Below are positions 18,718-27,601 of a stretch of DNA of 64,000 bases, piece by piece. This stretch comes from Pseudorhodoplanes sp. GTDB taxonomy: Bacteria; Pseudomonadota; Alphaproteobacteria; Rhizobiales; Xanthobacteraceae. Under the pieces are notes generated by a model. It saw nothing but the letters and a program-made list of their open reading frames with translations. It was not told the origin of the DNA and made no database searches. Made by a program: the position numbers and the translations under genes. Every line of letters starts with the position of its first letter. Position 1 is the stretch's first letter. The stretch spans positions 2,442,501-2,506,500 of the forward strand of contig JAVSMS010000001.1 of NCBI GenBank assembly GCA_032027085.1, given 5' to 3'.

Positions 18718-19080
18718 TTAAGCGCGGCGCTTCTTGACCTTGTAGCCAACATACTTGCCGTTCACGCAGCCTGACGGCTGGCTGTAGAACGGGCTGAACA
18801 GCGCGCGAAAACCCTTGCACGGCTGCGTCGCAGCGTCGATCAGCACAACCGTGCCCACGCCCGCGACAAAGCCGGTGGTGGCGGCACCGGCGGCCGAAGC
18901 CGGCAGGCTCGCCGCGAACGAACCGCTGAACCAGCTGTTGTACAGGCCGACGCCGACGACGGTGCCGACAGCAGCGCCTGCAAGCCACGGATAGGCCGGC
19001 GCATGCTTGGTCTTGGCGGACGCCGGCGTCGTCATAGCGAGCGCCGCAACGGCGGAAAGGATCATTACAATTTTACGCAT
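18718..19080 (-). CDS. Small secreted Gly/Ala-rich protein, paralogue 1
   Basis: 120 residues starting MRKIVMILSAVAALAMTTPA with a clear signal peptide (cleavage near ASA). The mature part has a Gly/Ala-rich hydrophobic stretch (PWLAGAAVGTVVGVGLYNSW), the core WFSGSFAASLPASAAGAA, then VAGVGTVVLIDAATQPCKGF and a C-terminal SGCVNGKYVGY. The two cysteines could form a disulfide. The next gene upstream encodes a paralogue sharing the same core, so the pair arose by tandem duplication. An exported envelope protein of unknown function; the hydrophobic stretches could also be membrane-inserted. The ATG at 19080 lines up with its paralogue's start. Confidence 0.75.
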   Translation of the reverse strand: MRKIVMILSAVAALAMTTPASAKTKHAPAYPWLAGAAVGTVVGVGLYNSWFSGSFAASLPASAAGAATTGFVAGVGTVVLIDAATQPCKGFRALFSPFYSQPSGCVNGKYVGYKVKKRRA

Positions 19081-19252
19081 TTCTATCGTTTCTCCAGATA
19101 ACGCATCGCCCCCATGGCCGAACGGCCACAGGGGCGCAGGCCCGCTTGAAATCAGAAATGATCCTGTCGCGCCAGCCGCTGCAAAGGTTAACCATCGGGC
19201 ATCGTTAATCGCGCTTCGTCGCACGATCGCGAAAGGCGCAATTCGCAGCAGG

Positions 19253-19278
19253 AAAAAGGCCCCGCGTGGCGCGAGGCC
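19253..19278 (-). terminator. Rho-independent terminator of the 137-residue secreted protein gene
   Basis: On the minus strand GGCCTCGCG pairs (one G-U wobble) with CGCGGGGCC across a three-base loop, followed by five T (plus-strand A run 19253-19257). It ends the gene that stops at 19308 and separates the two paralogues into independent units. Confidence 0.83.
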
Positions 19279-19307
19279 TTTACCTTGTTGCATCTTGGCG
19301 TGCGAGC

Positions 19308-19721
19308 TCAGTAGCGCCGACGTGGCGCCGGTCGCTCAACGACGCGCGTGCGGTCGCCGCGATAGCCCACATACTGGCCATTCACACAGCCGGACTGGCC
19401 GGGTGCATAAGCGAACGGACTGAGCAATGCGCGGAAACCGGCGCAGGGCTGGGTGGCCGCGTCAATCAACACGACTGTGCCGACGCCTGCGACACCGCCG
19501 ACTGCTGCGGCGCCTGCAGCGGAGGCCGGCAAGCTCGCAGCCAGTGAACCGCTGAACCAGCCTTCCGCGAGACCCAGGCCGACGACGGTGCCGGCGGCGG
19601 CGCCCGCAACCCACGGCCAACCCGGATAATATCCCGTGCGGTCGTAGGCCGGTTGTGCCGAAGCCGGAGCGGCAAACGCGATCACGGACAGTGCGGACAA
19701 TGCAAATAAAGTTTTACGCAT
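19308..19721 (-). CDS. Small secreted Gly/Ala-rich protein, paralogue 2
   Basis: 137 residues starting MRKTLFALSALSVIAFAAPA, with a signal peptide cleaved near ASA-QPAYD. It shares with the 120-residue neighbour the block PWVAGAAAGTVVGLGLAEGW, then WFSGSLAASLPASAAGAA, VAGVGTVVLIDAATQPCAGF and SGCVNGQYVGYRG. It differs by a proline/tyrosine-rich start to the mature chain and a basic tail ending RPAPRRRY. Both genes have their own terminators. Exported, probably envelope-associated; function not recognised. Confidence 0.75.
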   Translation of the reverse strand: MRKTLFALSALSVIAFAAPASAQPAYDRTGYYPGWPWVAGAAAGTVVGLGLAEGWFSGSLAASLPASAAGAAAVGGVAGVGTVVLIDAATQPCAGFRALLSPFAYAPGQSGCVNGQYVGYRGDRTRVVERPAPRRRY

Positions 19722-19885
19722 GCGAGGACTCCTTTTTGTTCTGCTCCTCCGACCCACGCGTATGAACGCGAGCGGTCGCCATGCGTTCCGCAGGGCGCCC
19801 ATTTCTGCCCGCCCGATCAGTGGCTTCATCGTGGCAAGGACTTGGCGAGACGGTGGAACGGACCGCTGGTCTGCGGCCGAGGTGA

Positions 19886-20953
19886 TCAGCCCAGCGTGAA
19901 CGCCTCATGCACGGCGCTCTGGAAAGCGCCGCCCATGACCGGACCGCCGCCGGCGACATGAATGAAATCGCCGATCACCGCAGCACCCAGTCCGTGTCTT
20001 GGTGTTTTCATGGGCTCGTAGGATTCCCACGAATCGGCCGCGGGATCATAGGCCTCGTTTTGACCATAGACGCGGTTGGTGCCTTCGCCGCCCATCACGA
20101 AAATCTTGCCGCGATAGAAGACTGCGCCGTGACCGGAGCGCGCGGTCGGCAGCGGTGCACGCGGCGACCATTTGTCTTCCTTCGCGTCATAGACGTGATG
20201 CAGGTTGGAATTGGTATGGAAGGAATCCACCCGCCCGCCGATCACATGAATCAAGCCGTTCACCGCCAGCGCTCCGGTATGGTCGCGCCCCGTCGGCATC
20301 GGCGCCCGCGCGCTCCATTGATCGATGCGTGGATCGTACACGAGATGCCAATCGACCGATTTCTTGGTCGCGAAGGTGTCGCCGACAGCGCCGCCGATCG
20401 CATGCAGCATGCCGTTCAGCTCAACGCAGGCAATGGCCGCGAACGGCTTCGGCAGCGGTGCGATGGGACGCCAGCTTTCTCCGTCCAGCACATAGCAGAG
20501 ACCGTCCGGCTTGCGGTTCTGCTCGACGAAGCCGCCGATGGCGAACAGCTTGCCGCCGACGACGGCGACGCCGACGTGATTGGCGCCGCGCGGCAATTGC
20601 GGCGCGTCGAACCATTTGTCGGCGGCGGGGTCGTAGACATGATGGTAGGGACGGTCGACCCGCTGCTCGCCATAGCCGCCGACCAGATGCAGCCGGTTGT
20701 TCAGCACCGTGGCCCAGGCCATCTCGCTGCGCGGGATCGGCAGCGGCGCCTTGTCGACCCACATGCCTTGCTGTCGTGCGGGCGGGGCGGGCGAATCGAA
20801 CACATGCTGTGTCTTCATCACTTCTTGCGGCGCAGTCTTGATCTTCGGGTCGCTGAGATTGGAATAGACTGGATCATGACCCGCGTGCTGCGCCAGAGCA
20901 GGGGAGGCAAGGCTGGCGCCCAGACTGGCGACGAAGGTCCGGCGTGAAATCAT
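19886..20953 (-). CDS. Kelch-repeat protein with Tat signal peptide
   Basis: Exported beta-propeller. The start at 20953 gives a twin-arginine signal, MISRRTFVASLGASLASPAL ending in AQHAG; a longer frame begins at 20992 but would bury the signal. Five to six kelch blades follow, each about 50 residues, with recurring GG pairs (LHLVGGYGE, LFAIGGFVE, LHAIGGAVG, IHVIGGRVD, IFVMGGEGT) and W near the end (DKWFDAPQLP, DQWSARAPMP, DKWSPRAPLP). About 355 residues. Probably a periplasmic binding or structural protein; some bacterial kelch proteins act on sialic acid, but no such genes lie nearby. It is divergent from bioB. Confidence 0.85.
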   Translation of the reverse strand: MISRRTFVASLGASLASPALAQHAGHDPVYSNLSDPKIKTAPQEVMKTQHVFDSPAPPARQQGMWVDKAPLPIPRSEMAWATVLNNRLHLVGGYGEQRVDRPYHHVYDPAADKWFDAPQLPRGANHVGVAVVGGKLFAIGGFVEQNRKPDGLCYVLDGESWRPIAPLPKPFAAIACVELNGMLHAIGGAVGDTFATKKSVDWHLVYDPRIDQWSARAPMPTGRDHTGALAVNGLIHVIGGRVDSFHTNSNLHHVYDAKEDKWSPRAPLPTARSGHGAVFYRGKIFVMGGEGTNRVYGQNEAYDPAADSWESYEPMKTPRHGLGAAVIGDFIHVAGGGPVMGGAFQSAVHEAFTLG

Positions 20954-21089
20954 CCTAACGCTCCTTGCGGCGGTCCCCGATTTACCAACCATGCCGTCAG
21001 CGGCTTATTCCAGGCGGTCAGGCCGGCTCAGCTTGGCAGCGTCGCCGCTCTATGACATGAAGCGGAGACAAGGTTGAGAGGTATCCGCG

Positions 21090-22085
21090 ATGACCATCGG
21101 AACAGCCGAAAATGGCCGTTTTTCGAGCGCCAAGCTGGCCGGCGCCCTGCGCCATGACTGGACGCGCGCCGAGGTGCGGGGGCTCTTCGACCTGCCATTT
21201 CCGGATCTGATCTATCAGGCGCAGACGGTGCACCGTGCCTATTTCGACCCGACCGAGATCCAGGTCTCCACGCTGTTGTCGATCAAGACCGGCGGCTGCC
21301 CCGAGGATTGCGCCTATTGTCCGCAGAGCGCGAAATTCGACACCGGCGTGAAAGCCGAGAAGCTGATGGACGTCGACGCGGTGCTCAGCGAAGCGCGCGC
21401 GGCGAAGGAGGCCGGCGCCAGTCGCTTCTGCATGGGCGCCGCCTGGCGTTCGCCCAAGGACCGCGACCTCGACAAGGTCTGCGCCATGATCGAAGGCGTG
21501 CGGGCGATGGGGCTGGAGACCTGCGTCACGCTCGGCATGCTGACGGGCCCGCAGGCGAAGCGTCTGAAGGAATCCGGCCTCGATTACTACAACCACAACC
21601 TCGACACCTCGCCGGAATATTACGGCAACATCATCACCACGCGCACCTATCAGGATCGACTCGACACGCTCGAGCATGTGCGTGACGCCGGCATTCATGT
21701 CTGCTGCGGCGGCATTGTCGGCATGGGCGAGAGCACCGACGATCGCGTCGGCATGATCGCGACGCTGGCGAGCCTTCCGGTGCATCCGGAGAGCGTGCCG
21801 ATCAACATGCTGGTGCAGGTGGAGGGCACGCCGCTCTCGACCGGAGAAAAGTTCGACGCCATCGAATTCGTGCGCACCATTGCCGCGGCGCGCATTACCA
21901 TGCCGCGCTCGCTGGTGCGGCTCTCGGCCGGGCGCGAGGACATGAGCGACGAGATGCAGGCGCTCTGCTTTCTCGCCGGCGCCAATTCAATCTTTTACGG
22001 CCCGAAACTGCTGACGACGCCCAATCCCGCCGCCGACCTCGACAAACAGCTGATGAATCGCCTCGGCCTGCGGCCGATGGAGTAG
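21090..22085 (+). CDS. bioB: Biotin synthase
   Basis: Radical SAM enzyme that inserts sulfur into dethiobiotin, the last step of biotin synthesis. 331 residues; the radical-SAM cysteines are Cys70, Cys74 and Cys77 in [10 protein letters not shown], followed by PQSAKFDTG, the family-specific [14 protein letters not shown], and the C-terminal [12 protein letters not shown]. The auxiliary-cluster region [12 protein letters not shown] is intact. The ATG has GAGAGG eight bases upstream. It is followed after 6 bp by bioA. No BioR-type palindrome was seen in the short gap upstream. Confidence 0.97.
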   Translation: MTIGTAENGRFSSAKLAGALRHDWTRAEVRGLFDLPFPDLIYQAQTVHRAYFDPTEIQVSTLLSIKTGGCPEDCAYCPQSAKFDTGVKAEKLMDVDAVLSEARAAKEAGASRFCMGAAWRSPKDRDLDKVCAMIEGVRAMGLETCVTLGMLTGPQAKRLKESGLDYYNHNLDTSPEYYGNIITTRTYQDRLDTLEHVRDAGIHVCCGGIVGMGESTDDRVGMIATLASLPVHPESVPINMLVQVEGTPLSTGEKFDAIEFVRTIAAARITMPRSLVRLSAGREDMSDEMQALCFLAGANSIFYGPKLLTTPNPAADLDKQLMNRLGLRPME

Positions 22086-22091
22086 GCCTCT

Positions 22092-23351
22092 GTGCCTGAC
22101 TGGTACGAGACCGGTCTGCCGCACGTCTGGCTGCCTTACGCGCAGATGAAGACGGCGCCGGCGCCCTTGCCGGTGAAACGCACTCAGGGCACACGCATCT
22201 TTCTTAAAGACGGTCGCGAGCTGGTCGACGGCATCGCGTCCTGGTGGACGGCTTGCCACGGCTACAATCATCCGCATATCCGCGAAGCGGTGCAGCGGCA
22301 GCTTGCGATCATGCCGCATGTGATGTTCGGCGGCCTGGTGCATGAGCAGGCGCTGACGCTGGCGAAGCGCCTTTCCGGCATGCTGCCAGGCGATCTGGAA
22401 CGGGTCTTCTTCACCGAGTCGGGTTCGGTGTCGGTCGAAGTCGCGCTGAAAATCGCGACGCAATACTGGCTCAACCGCGGGCAACGCCGACGCCGGCAAT
22501 TCGTGCATTTCCGGCATGGCTATCACGGCGACACATTCGGCACGATGGCAGTCACCGATCCCGACGAGGGAATGCACGAGATTTTCCGGGGTTTGCTGAT
22601 CGGGCATGTCATTGGGGATTTGCCGCGTAGCGACGCAAGCGAAACCGCGCTGGTCCGGCTGCTGGAGCGGCATGCCGAAGATCTGGCCGGAATTATCATC
22701 GAGCCGCTCATGCAGGGCGCGGGCGGCATGCGCTTTCATGAGCCTGAGGTGCTTTTGCGCCTGCGTGCGCTCGCCGATCGCTACGATCTGCTGCTGATCT
22801 TCGACGAAATCTTCACCGGCTTCGGGCGCACGGGCGCGATGTTCGCGTGCGAAAGCGCGGGCGTTGCGCCGGATATCATCACCCTGTCGAAAGCATTGAC
22901 CGGCGGAACTTTGCCGCTGGCCGCGACAATTGCGTCTCGCAAGGTGTTCGATGCCTTCTGGTCGAACGACCCGCGGCAGGCGTTGATGCATGGGCCGACC
23001 TACATGGCCAATGCGCTGGCTTGCGCGGCAGCGAACGCCTCGCTCGATCTGTTTGCGGATGGAGCGCGATTGCAGAATGTCGAAAAAATCGAGGCAGGGC
23101 TGAAGGCGGGGCTCGAGGTGTGTCGCGATCTGCGGGGGGTGCTGGATGTGCGAGTGAGCGGCGCGGTGGGTGTGGTCGAGCTCGATCGGATTGATGATTT
23201 GAACGGCTTGCGCCGCGCTTTTGTGGAAAAGGGCGCGTTCATCCGGCCGATCGGAAATGTGATTTATCTCACGCCGGCGTTGTCGATGGAGGCGGATGAC
23301 GTGGCGTTCCTGACGCGGACGGTTGTCGAGGTGTTGCGAAGTCGCGGCTGA
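22092..23351 (+). CDS. bioA: Adenosylmethionine-8-amino-7-oxononanoate aminotransferase
   Basis: PLP-dependent aminotransferase converting KAPA to DAPA with SAM as amino donor. 419 residues starting from GTG. It shows the BioA-typical N-terminal HVWLPYAQMK, the tryptophan pair in IASWWTACHGYNHP, the PLP site with IFDEIFTGFGRTG, and the Schiff-base lysine Lys267 in TLSKALTGG. The gene lies 6 bp after bioB and converges on bioD. Together with bioD and bioF this completes the dedicated second half of biotin synthesis. Confidence 0.96.
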   Translation: MPDWYETGLPHVWLPYAQMKTAPAPLPVKRTQGTRIFLKDGRELVDGIASWWTACHGYNHPHIREAVQRQLAIMPHVMFGGLVHEQALTLAKRLSGMLPGDLERVFFTESGSVSVEVALKIATQYWLNRGQRRRRQFVHFRHGYHGDTFGTMAVTDPDEGMHEIFRGLLIGHVIGDLPRSDASETALVRLLERHAEDLAGIIIEPLMQGAGGMRFHEPEVLLRLRALADRYDLLLIFDEIFTGFGRTGAMFACESAGVAPDIITLSKALTGGTLPLAATIASRKVFDAFWSNDPRQALMHGPTYMANALACAAANASLDLFADGARLQNVEKIEAGLKAGLEVCRDLRGVLDVRVSGAVGVVELDRIDDLNGLRRAFVEKGAFIRPIGNVIYLTPALSMEADDVAFLTRTVVEVLRSRG

Positions 23352-23456
23352 TCTTGTTGGTATTATCGCCCGCGAAGGGGCTATGCGGTACACACACCTC
23401 GCGCCGTGCTTACTGGATGCCCAGCTTACGCGGGGCATGACAACGGAAAGGTTGGC

Positions 23457-24143
23457 CTAAAGCAACCCGCAGCTATCTGCGATAAAGCCAAACGCCGCGT
23501 CCGCATCGGCGGCGCTCATTTTCCGCGGCAGCGCCACGATTCCGACATCACGGGCGAAGCGCGAGATTGTACCCGCGGTCTCGTCGAGATTGACGCTCGA
23601 ACCCTCAGTCTCGCTGACCACGATCATCGCCAGCTTGCAGCCATGCTGTCGCAGCACGGCGGCGGCGCTCAATGTGTGACTGATGCTGCCAAGGTAGCTG
23701 CCGGCGACGAGCAGGACCGGAAGGTCAATGGCCTTCATCCAGTCGAGCACCGTGTGGCTGCGGTCAAGCGGCACCATGATCCCGCCGGCGCCTTCGATGA
23801 TCGTCGCATCATTTGCTGCGGTGAGCGCGGATCGCGAAAAATCGACCAGTGCGTCGAAATCGATCGCCCTGTTTTCCCTCGCCGCCGCCATGTCGGGAGA
23901 GAGCGGCTCGGCAAAGCGCCAGGGCGAAATGCGTTCGACCTGCGCTTCGTTTGCCGGCAGGCCGAGCGCCGCCAGCAAAATGCCGGTGTCGCTCTGGTCC
24001 ACATGTGCCGGATCGAAGCCGCTGATCACCGGCTTGAACGCTTCCACCGTGCGGCCTTCGGCGCGCAGGTAGCGGATCAGGCCGGCCGAAACAAAAGTCT
24101 TGCCGATGCCGGTGCCGGTGGAGGTGACAAAGAGACCGGCCAT
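23457..24143 (-). CDS. bioD: Dethiobiotin synthetase
   Basis: ATP-dependent ring closure of DAPA to dethiobiotin. 228 residues with the P-loop [10 protein letters not shown] at residues 7-16, the DAPA-site region [12 protein letters not shown], and the second nucleotide-region motif [10 protein letters not shown]. Length is normal. The start lies 3 bp after the bioF stop, so the two genes are translationally coupled and form a bioF-bioD unit that converges on bioB-bioA. Confidence 0.95.
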   Translation of the reverse strand: MAGLFVTSTGTGIGKTFVSAGLIRYLRAEGRTVEAFKPVISGFDPAHVDQSDTGILLAALGLPANEAQVERISPWRFAEPLSPDMAAARENRAIDFDALVDFSRSALTAANDATIIEGAGGIMVPLDRSHTVLDWMKAIDLPVLLVAGSYLGSISHTLSAAAVLRQHGCKLAMIVVSETEGSSVNLDETAGTISRFARDVGIVALPRKMSAADADAAFGFIADSCGLL

Positions 24144-24146
24144 GGG

Positions 24147-25298
24147 TCAGGTCAGAACCCGCTCGCGCACGACCGAAGCGAGGCGCTCGATATCGCGGTC
24201 CTCGTGTGCCGCACTGAAGGTGAAGCGCAGCCGCGCGGTGCCCGCAGGAACGGTCGGCGGCCGAATGCCGACGACTAGAAAGCCTTGGTCTTCCAGCAGC
24301 CTCGCCGAGGCCATCGTCCGCTCCTCGTCGCCGATCAGAAGCGGCACGATTGGGCTTGTCGCCTGCGGCAGATTGGTGAGCGCGGTGAAGCTTTTCGCCT
24401 TTTGCAGCGGCAACGCCGCATAACCGGGATCGTTTTCGATCAAATCGAGCGCGGCGATCGAGGCGGCGACGGCGGCCGGCGGGAGCCCGGTCGAGTAGAT
24501 CAATGTCCGGGCGCGGTTCTGCATCAGGTCGATGACCGGCTGCGACGCGCACAGGTAGCCGCCGTAGCTGCCGATCGCCTTGGACAGCGTGCCCATCTGG
24601 AGGGGGACATGCGGCGGCTCCGCATGCGCGAATGTGCTGCCGCGCCCGTGTCCGAGCACGCCGATGCCATGTGCATCGTCGGTCATCAGCCAGGCGTCAT
24701 ATTGCTGGGCCAGCCTGGCAAGCTCGTGCAGCGGCGCGAGATCGCCGTCCATCGAGAAGACGCCTTCGGTGGCCAGCAAGGCATGCTGATGCGATTTGCG
24801 GTGTGCGGCCAGCAAGGCTCGTGCGTGATCGACATTGTTGTGGCGGAACAGTCGGATCTCCGCGCCCGACAGCGAGGCGCCGGTGCGGATGCAGGAATGC
24901 GCCAGCTCGTCGACGACGATCAGATCGCCCTTGCCGAGCAAGGCGGGAATGATTCCAGTATTGGCAAGATAGCCGGAGCCGAAGACGCAGGCGGCTTCCG
25001 TGCCCTTCAGGCGGGCCAGCCGCGCTTCCAGTTTGGCGTAGAGCGGATGGCTGCCGGTGATGAGGCGCGAGGCGCCTGCGCCTGCACCGTAGCGGTCGAT
25101 GGCGTCCTTGGCGGCCTGTTTGATCGCCGGATGCTGCGTGAAATTGAGGTAGTCGTTGCTGCAGAAGGAGAGGAGCCGGCGGCCGCCGCGCGTCACCCAC
25201 ACACCATCGTCGGGCTCGGTTTCCGCAATGGCACGGCGCAAATTCTGCGCGGCGCGCTGCTGCAGCCGGTCTTGAGCGAACTGGTCGAGAGAACGCAT
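24147..25298 (-). CDS. bioF: 8-amino-7-oxononanoate synthase
   Basis: PLP enzyme condensing pimeloyl-thioester with alanine, the first dedicated step. I start at ATG 25298 ([20 protein letters not shown]), giving 383 residues, the usual BioF size; the open frame extends 61 codons further upstream but that part resembles non-coding DNA. Conserved features: [40 protein letters not shown] and the Schiff-base Lys240 in [13 protein letters not shown]. Divergent from crcB. Confidence 0.95.
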   Translation of the reverse strand: MRSLDQFAQDRLQQRAAQNLRRAIAETEPDDGVWVTRGGRRLLSFCSNDYLNFTQHPAIKQAAKDAIDRYGAGAGASRLITGSHPLYAKLEARLARLKGTEAACVFGSGYLANTGIIPALLGKGDLIVVDELAHSCIRTGASLSGAEIRLFRHNNVDHARALLAAHRKSHQHALLATEGVFSMDGDLAPLHELARLAQQYDAWLMTDDAHGIGVLGHGRGSTFAHAEPPHVPLQMGTLSKAIGSYGGYLCASQPVIDLMQNRARTLIYSTGLPPAAVAASIAALDLIENDPGYAALPLQKAKSFTALTNLPQATSPIVPLLIGDEERTMASARLLEDQGFLVVGIRPPTVPAGTARLRFTFSAAHEDRDIERLASVVRERVLT

Positions 25299-25435
25299 CC
25301 CAAATCCATAATCCCAATGCGGCGGCACCATAGCGTCCGGCCGGGCAAAGTCACCCCTTCTGCAGCATCCGACAGGTCTTTGACCGATGGACTGTTTCCG
25401 GTCTATCCCGGACCACCGTGGATGCGGGGGAGGCG

Positions 25436-25810
25436 ATGGGCTATCTGCTGGTTTTTCTGGGCGGCGGGCTTGGCGCCGCATTACGGCATGGGGTGAATCT
25501 GGCCTCCGCTGGCCTCCTGGGCACCCGGTTTCCCTACGCGACGTTGTTCGCCAATGTCTCCGGCTCGTTCGTCATGGGGCTGATCGCCGGTTATTTCGCC
25601 TTCAAGGATGGCGGCAGCCAGCACTGGAAGCTGTTCCTGACCACCGGCGTGTTGGGCGGCTACACCACGTTCTCGACCTTCTCGCTGGAGGCGGCGGTCC
25701 TCTATGAGCGCGGCGAGATCGGACTGGCTGCACTCTATGTCATTGCGTCCGTCGTTCTCGCTATTGGCGGTCTGTTCGCAGGCTTGCTTCTCGTGCGGCA
25801 TTTCTCCTGA
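25436..25810 (+). CDS. crcB: Fluoride ion channel CrcB/Fluc
   Basis: Small dual-topology fluoride exporter. 124 residues and four membrane helices. Hallmarks: GGGLGAALRHGVN in helix 1, the polar track FPYATLFANVSGSFVMGL (the Asn is the family-wide pore residue), and TTGVLGGYTTFSTFS with the phenylalanine box. ATG 25436 follows GGGAGG. No fluoride riboswitch was recognisable upstream. It stands alone between bioF (divergent) and eda. Confidence 0.94.
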   Translation: MGYLLVFLGGGLGAALRHGVNLASAGLLGTRFPYATLFANVSGSFVMGLIAGYFAFKDGGSQHWKLFLTTGVLGGYTTFSTFSLEAAVLYERGEIGLAALYVIASVVLAIGGLFAGLLLVRHFS

Positions 25811-25897
25811 TCGTCGTCAGGTTCCGCTCCCAAGATGGGCGACACATACGCTCGACCGCCTTGAACCGGCCTCTCTCCTGGGGCACATCTGCGCGTC

Positions 25898-26530
25898 ATG
25901 GCGGTTGCAGATCCACTCTTGCTGCTGGCGACGGTTCCGGTCATTCCGGTTCTTACCATCGACTCTGCCGAACAGGCCGTCCCGTTGGCGCGGGCCCTGT
26001 GCGATGGCGGCCTGCCCGCGATCGAGGTGACGTTGCGCACGCCTGCTGCGCTTGAGGCGATCAAGGCTATTGCGGCCAAGGTGCCGGACGCCGTTGTCGG
26101 CGCGGGCACCTTGAGAGAGGAAACGGATATCGCCGCATCGATCAAGGCAGGCGCCCGTTTTCTCGTGACGCCCGGCACGACCGGTTTGCTGGCCGCGGCA
26201 CTCGCTGATGCGCAGGTGCCGGCCTTGCCAGGCTGCGCGACGGTATCCGAGGCGCTGGCGCTGTCGGCGCTCGGGTTCAAGGCGCTGAAATTCTTTCCCG
26301 CCGAAGCGTGTGGCGGTGCGGCCTGGTTGAAATCGGTCGCTGCGCCGTTGCCGGATATTCGATTCTGCCCGACCGGCGGCATCGACATGAGCAACGCCGC
26401 CGATTACCTCGCTTTGCCGAATGTATTCGCGGTTGGCGGTTCCTGGGTCGCGCCGCGCGATGTGATTGCCCAGGGCGACTTTCCCCGTATTGCGGCGCTG
26501 GCGCGCAACGCGGTCGACCTGCTTTCGTGA
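25898..26530 (+). CDS. eda: 2-dehydro-3-deoxy-phosphogluconate (KDPG) aldolase
   Basis: Class I aldolase splitting KDPG to pyruvate and glyceraldehyde-3-phosphate in the Entner-Doudoroff pathway. 210 residues; general-acid Glu43 in AIEVTLRTPAAL and Schiff-base Lys131 in GFKALKFFPAE match the family. FLVTPGTT and FCPTGGID are the phosphate and substrate loops. The stop overlaps the GTG of the next gene (GTGA), so they are coupled. The kinase that makes its substrate (kdgK) lies 1 kb downstream on the other strand. Confidence 0.94.
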   Translation: MAVADPLLLLATVPVIPVLTIDSAEQAVPLARALCDGGLPAIEVTLRTPAALEAIKAIAAKVPDAVVGAGTLREETDIAASIKAGARFLVTPGTTGLLAAALADAQVPALPGCATVSEALALSALGFKALKFFPAEACGGAAWLKSVAAPLPDIRFCPTGGIDMSNAADYLALPNVFAVGGSWVAPRDVIAQGDFPRIAALARNAVDLLS

Positions 26531-27087
26531 ACGACGAGACCGCCGAACCGCCGCAATCGCGACGCACGACCTTCGACTGGTCGGCGGCGGTGATCCTTCT
26601 GATCATCAGCGCAGCCGCGGCCTATGTTTATCTGCGCGATGGTCGTGATCGCTTCTACGACGTGGCGTGGCACGATCTCGGTCTCTTCGGCAGCATGCTG
26701 CCGAAGGTTTTGGCGGGATGCCTGATCGCAACGTTCCTCACCGTCCTTTTGCCGCGGGAGGTGATCAGCCGCTGGGTTGGCACCGAATCCGGCCTCAAGG
26801 GAATTCTGATCGCGACTTTTGCCGGCATCATTCTTCCCGGAGGGCCGTTCGCCATCTTTCCGATTGCCGGCGCCTTCATCGCGGTCGGCGCGGATGTCAG
26901 CGCTGCTGTCACGCTGATCACAAGCTGGACGCTTCTCGGTATCAATCGCGCCGTGGTGTGGGAAATGCCATTTTTCGGCATTGAGTTTGTCGGCTGGCGC
27001 ATGCTGGCGGCTTTGCCGCTGCCCGTCATTGTCGGGCTGTCCGTGCGCTTCATCGTGCAGGCAATTTCGAAAGACCGGCAGGCATGA
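26527..27087 (+). CDS. Half-size permease of the YraQ/ArsP type, copy 1
   Basis: 186-residue membrane protein starting from GTG 26527, which overlaps the eda stop by four bases. About five hydrophobic segments. The central block LLPREVISRWVGTESGLKGI then IATFAGIILPGGPFAIFP resembles one repeat of YraQ/DUF318 permeases, which normally have two such repeats in about 300-350 residues. The next gene carries a second, diverged version (PQDVVGQWLGDSSGLLGI, AGALTPGGPVVGF), so the pair probably assembles as a heterodimer equivalent to one full permease. Substrate unknown; neither copy shows a metal or arsenite motif. Confidence 0.72.
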   Translation: MNDETAEPPQSRRTTFDWSAAVILLIISAAAAYVYLRDGRDRFYDVAWHDLGLFGSMLPKVLAGCLIATFLTVLLPREVISRWVGTESGLKGILIATFAGIILPGGPFAIFPIAGAFIAVGADVSAAVTLITSWTLLGINRAVVWEMPFFGIEFVGWRMLAALPLPVIVGLSVRFIVQAISKDRQA

Positions 27088-27581
27088 TGGACTTCGCGAT
27101 CACGATGGCGCTTTGGTTGATTGTGGCGGCGCTGGCGATTGCAGCGTCAAGGCGCCACGGCCTGTTGGTGCGCGGCGCCGCGCGGCAGGGTGGCGCCGAA
27201 TTCCTGCGTCTGTTGCCGCGGATCATGATCGGCGTGATGGGCTCGGGCTATATCGCTGCGGCCTTGCCGCAGGATGTCGTCGGGCAATGGCTTGGCGATT
27301 CGTCCGGGTTGTTGGGCATCGCCATCGCCGCCATTGCCGGCGCGCTGACGCCCGGCGGGCCCGTCGTCGGTTTCGCGCTTGGCGCCGCAGCTTTGAAAGG
27401 CGGAGCGGGGGCGCCGCAGGTGATCGCCTATTCGACCGCCTGGGCCCTGTTCGCGTTTCCGCGCCTGTTCATGTACGAATTGCCGATCCTGCCTGCGCGC
27501 GTGGTCTGGTTGCGCGTCGTGGCGTCGCTCCCGGTTCCCTTTGTTGCGGCGTTCGCCGCAATGCTGATCGGGAAGCCTTAG
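27084..27581 (+). CDS. Half-size permease of the YraQ/ArsP type, copy 2
   Basis: 165 residues, about five hydrophobic segments. Starts by an ATGA overlap with copy 1, implying translational coupling and similar stoichiometry. It shares with copy 1 the pattern LP-x(2)-V-x(2)-W-[LV]-G-x(2)-SG-L-x-G-I followed by PGGP. Lengths and order suggest a split internal duplication instead of a frameshift: each has its own plausible start and stop and the two carry equivalent motifs. Substrate unknown. Confidence 0.7.
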   Translation: MMDFAITMALWLIVAALAIAASRRHGLLVRGAARQGGAEFLRLLPRIMIGVMGSGYIAAALPQDVVGQWLGDSSGLLGIAIAAIAGALTPGGPVVGFALGAAALKGGAGAPQVIAYSTAWALFAFPRLFMYELPILPARVVWLRVVASLPVPFVAAFAAMLIGKP

Positions 27582-27601
27582 TCAAGAAATGAAATGATGA
27601 A

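Noticed and set aside
20993-21089. BioR-type operator upstream of bioB
   Set aside because: No TTAT-palindrome of the expected form was found in the gap.
25299-25445. Possible fluoride riboswitch before crcB (GGCGATGG at the gene start)
   Set aside because: GGCGATGG is just the ribosome-binding site plus ATG; the following bases lack the conserved pseudoknot and the GCTGATG segment.
26527-27581. Frameshifted single permease gene
   Set aside because: Both halves have their own start, stop and an ATGA overlap, and each carries an equivalent motif, which suggests two genuine subunits.
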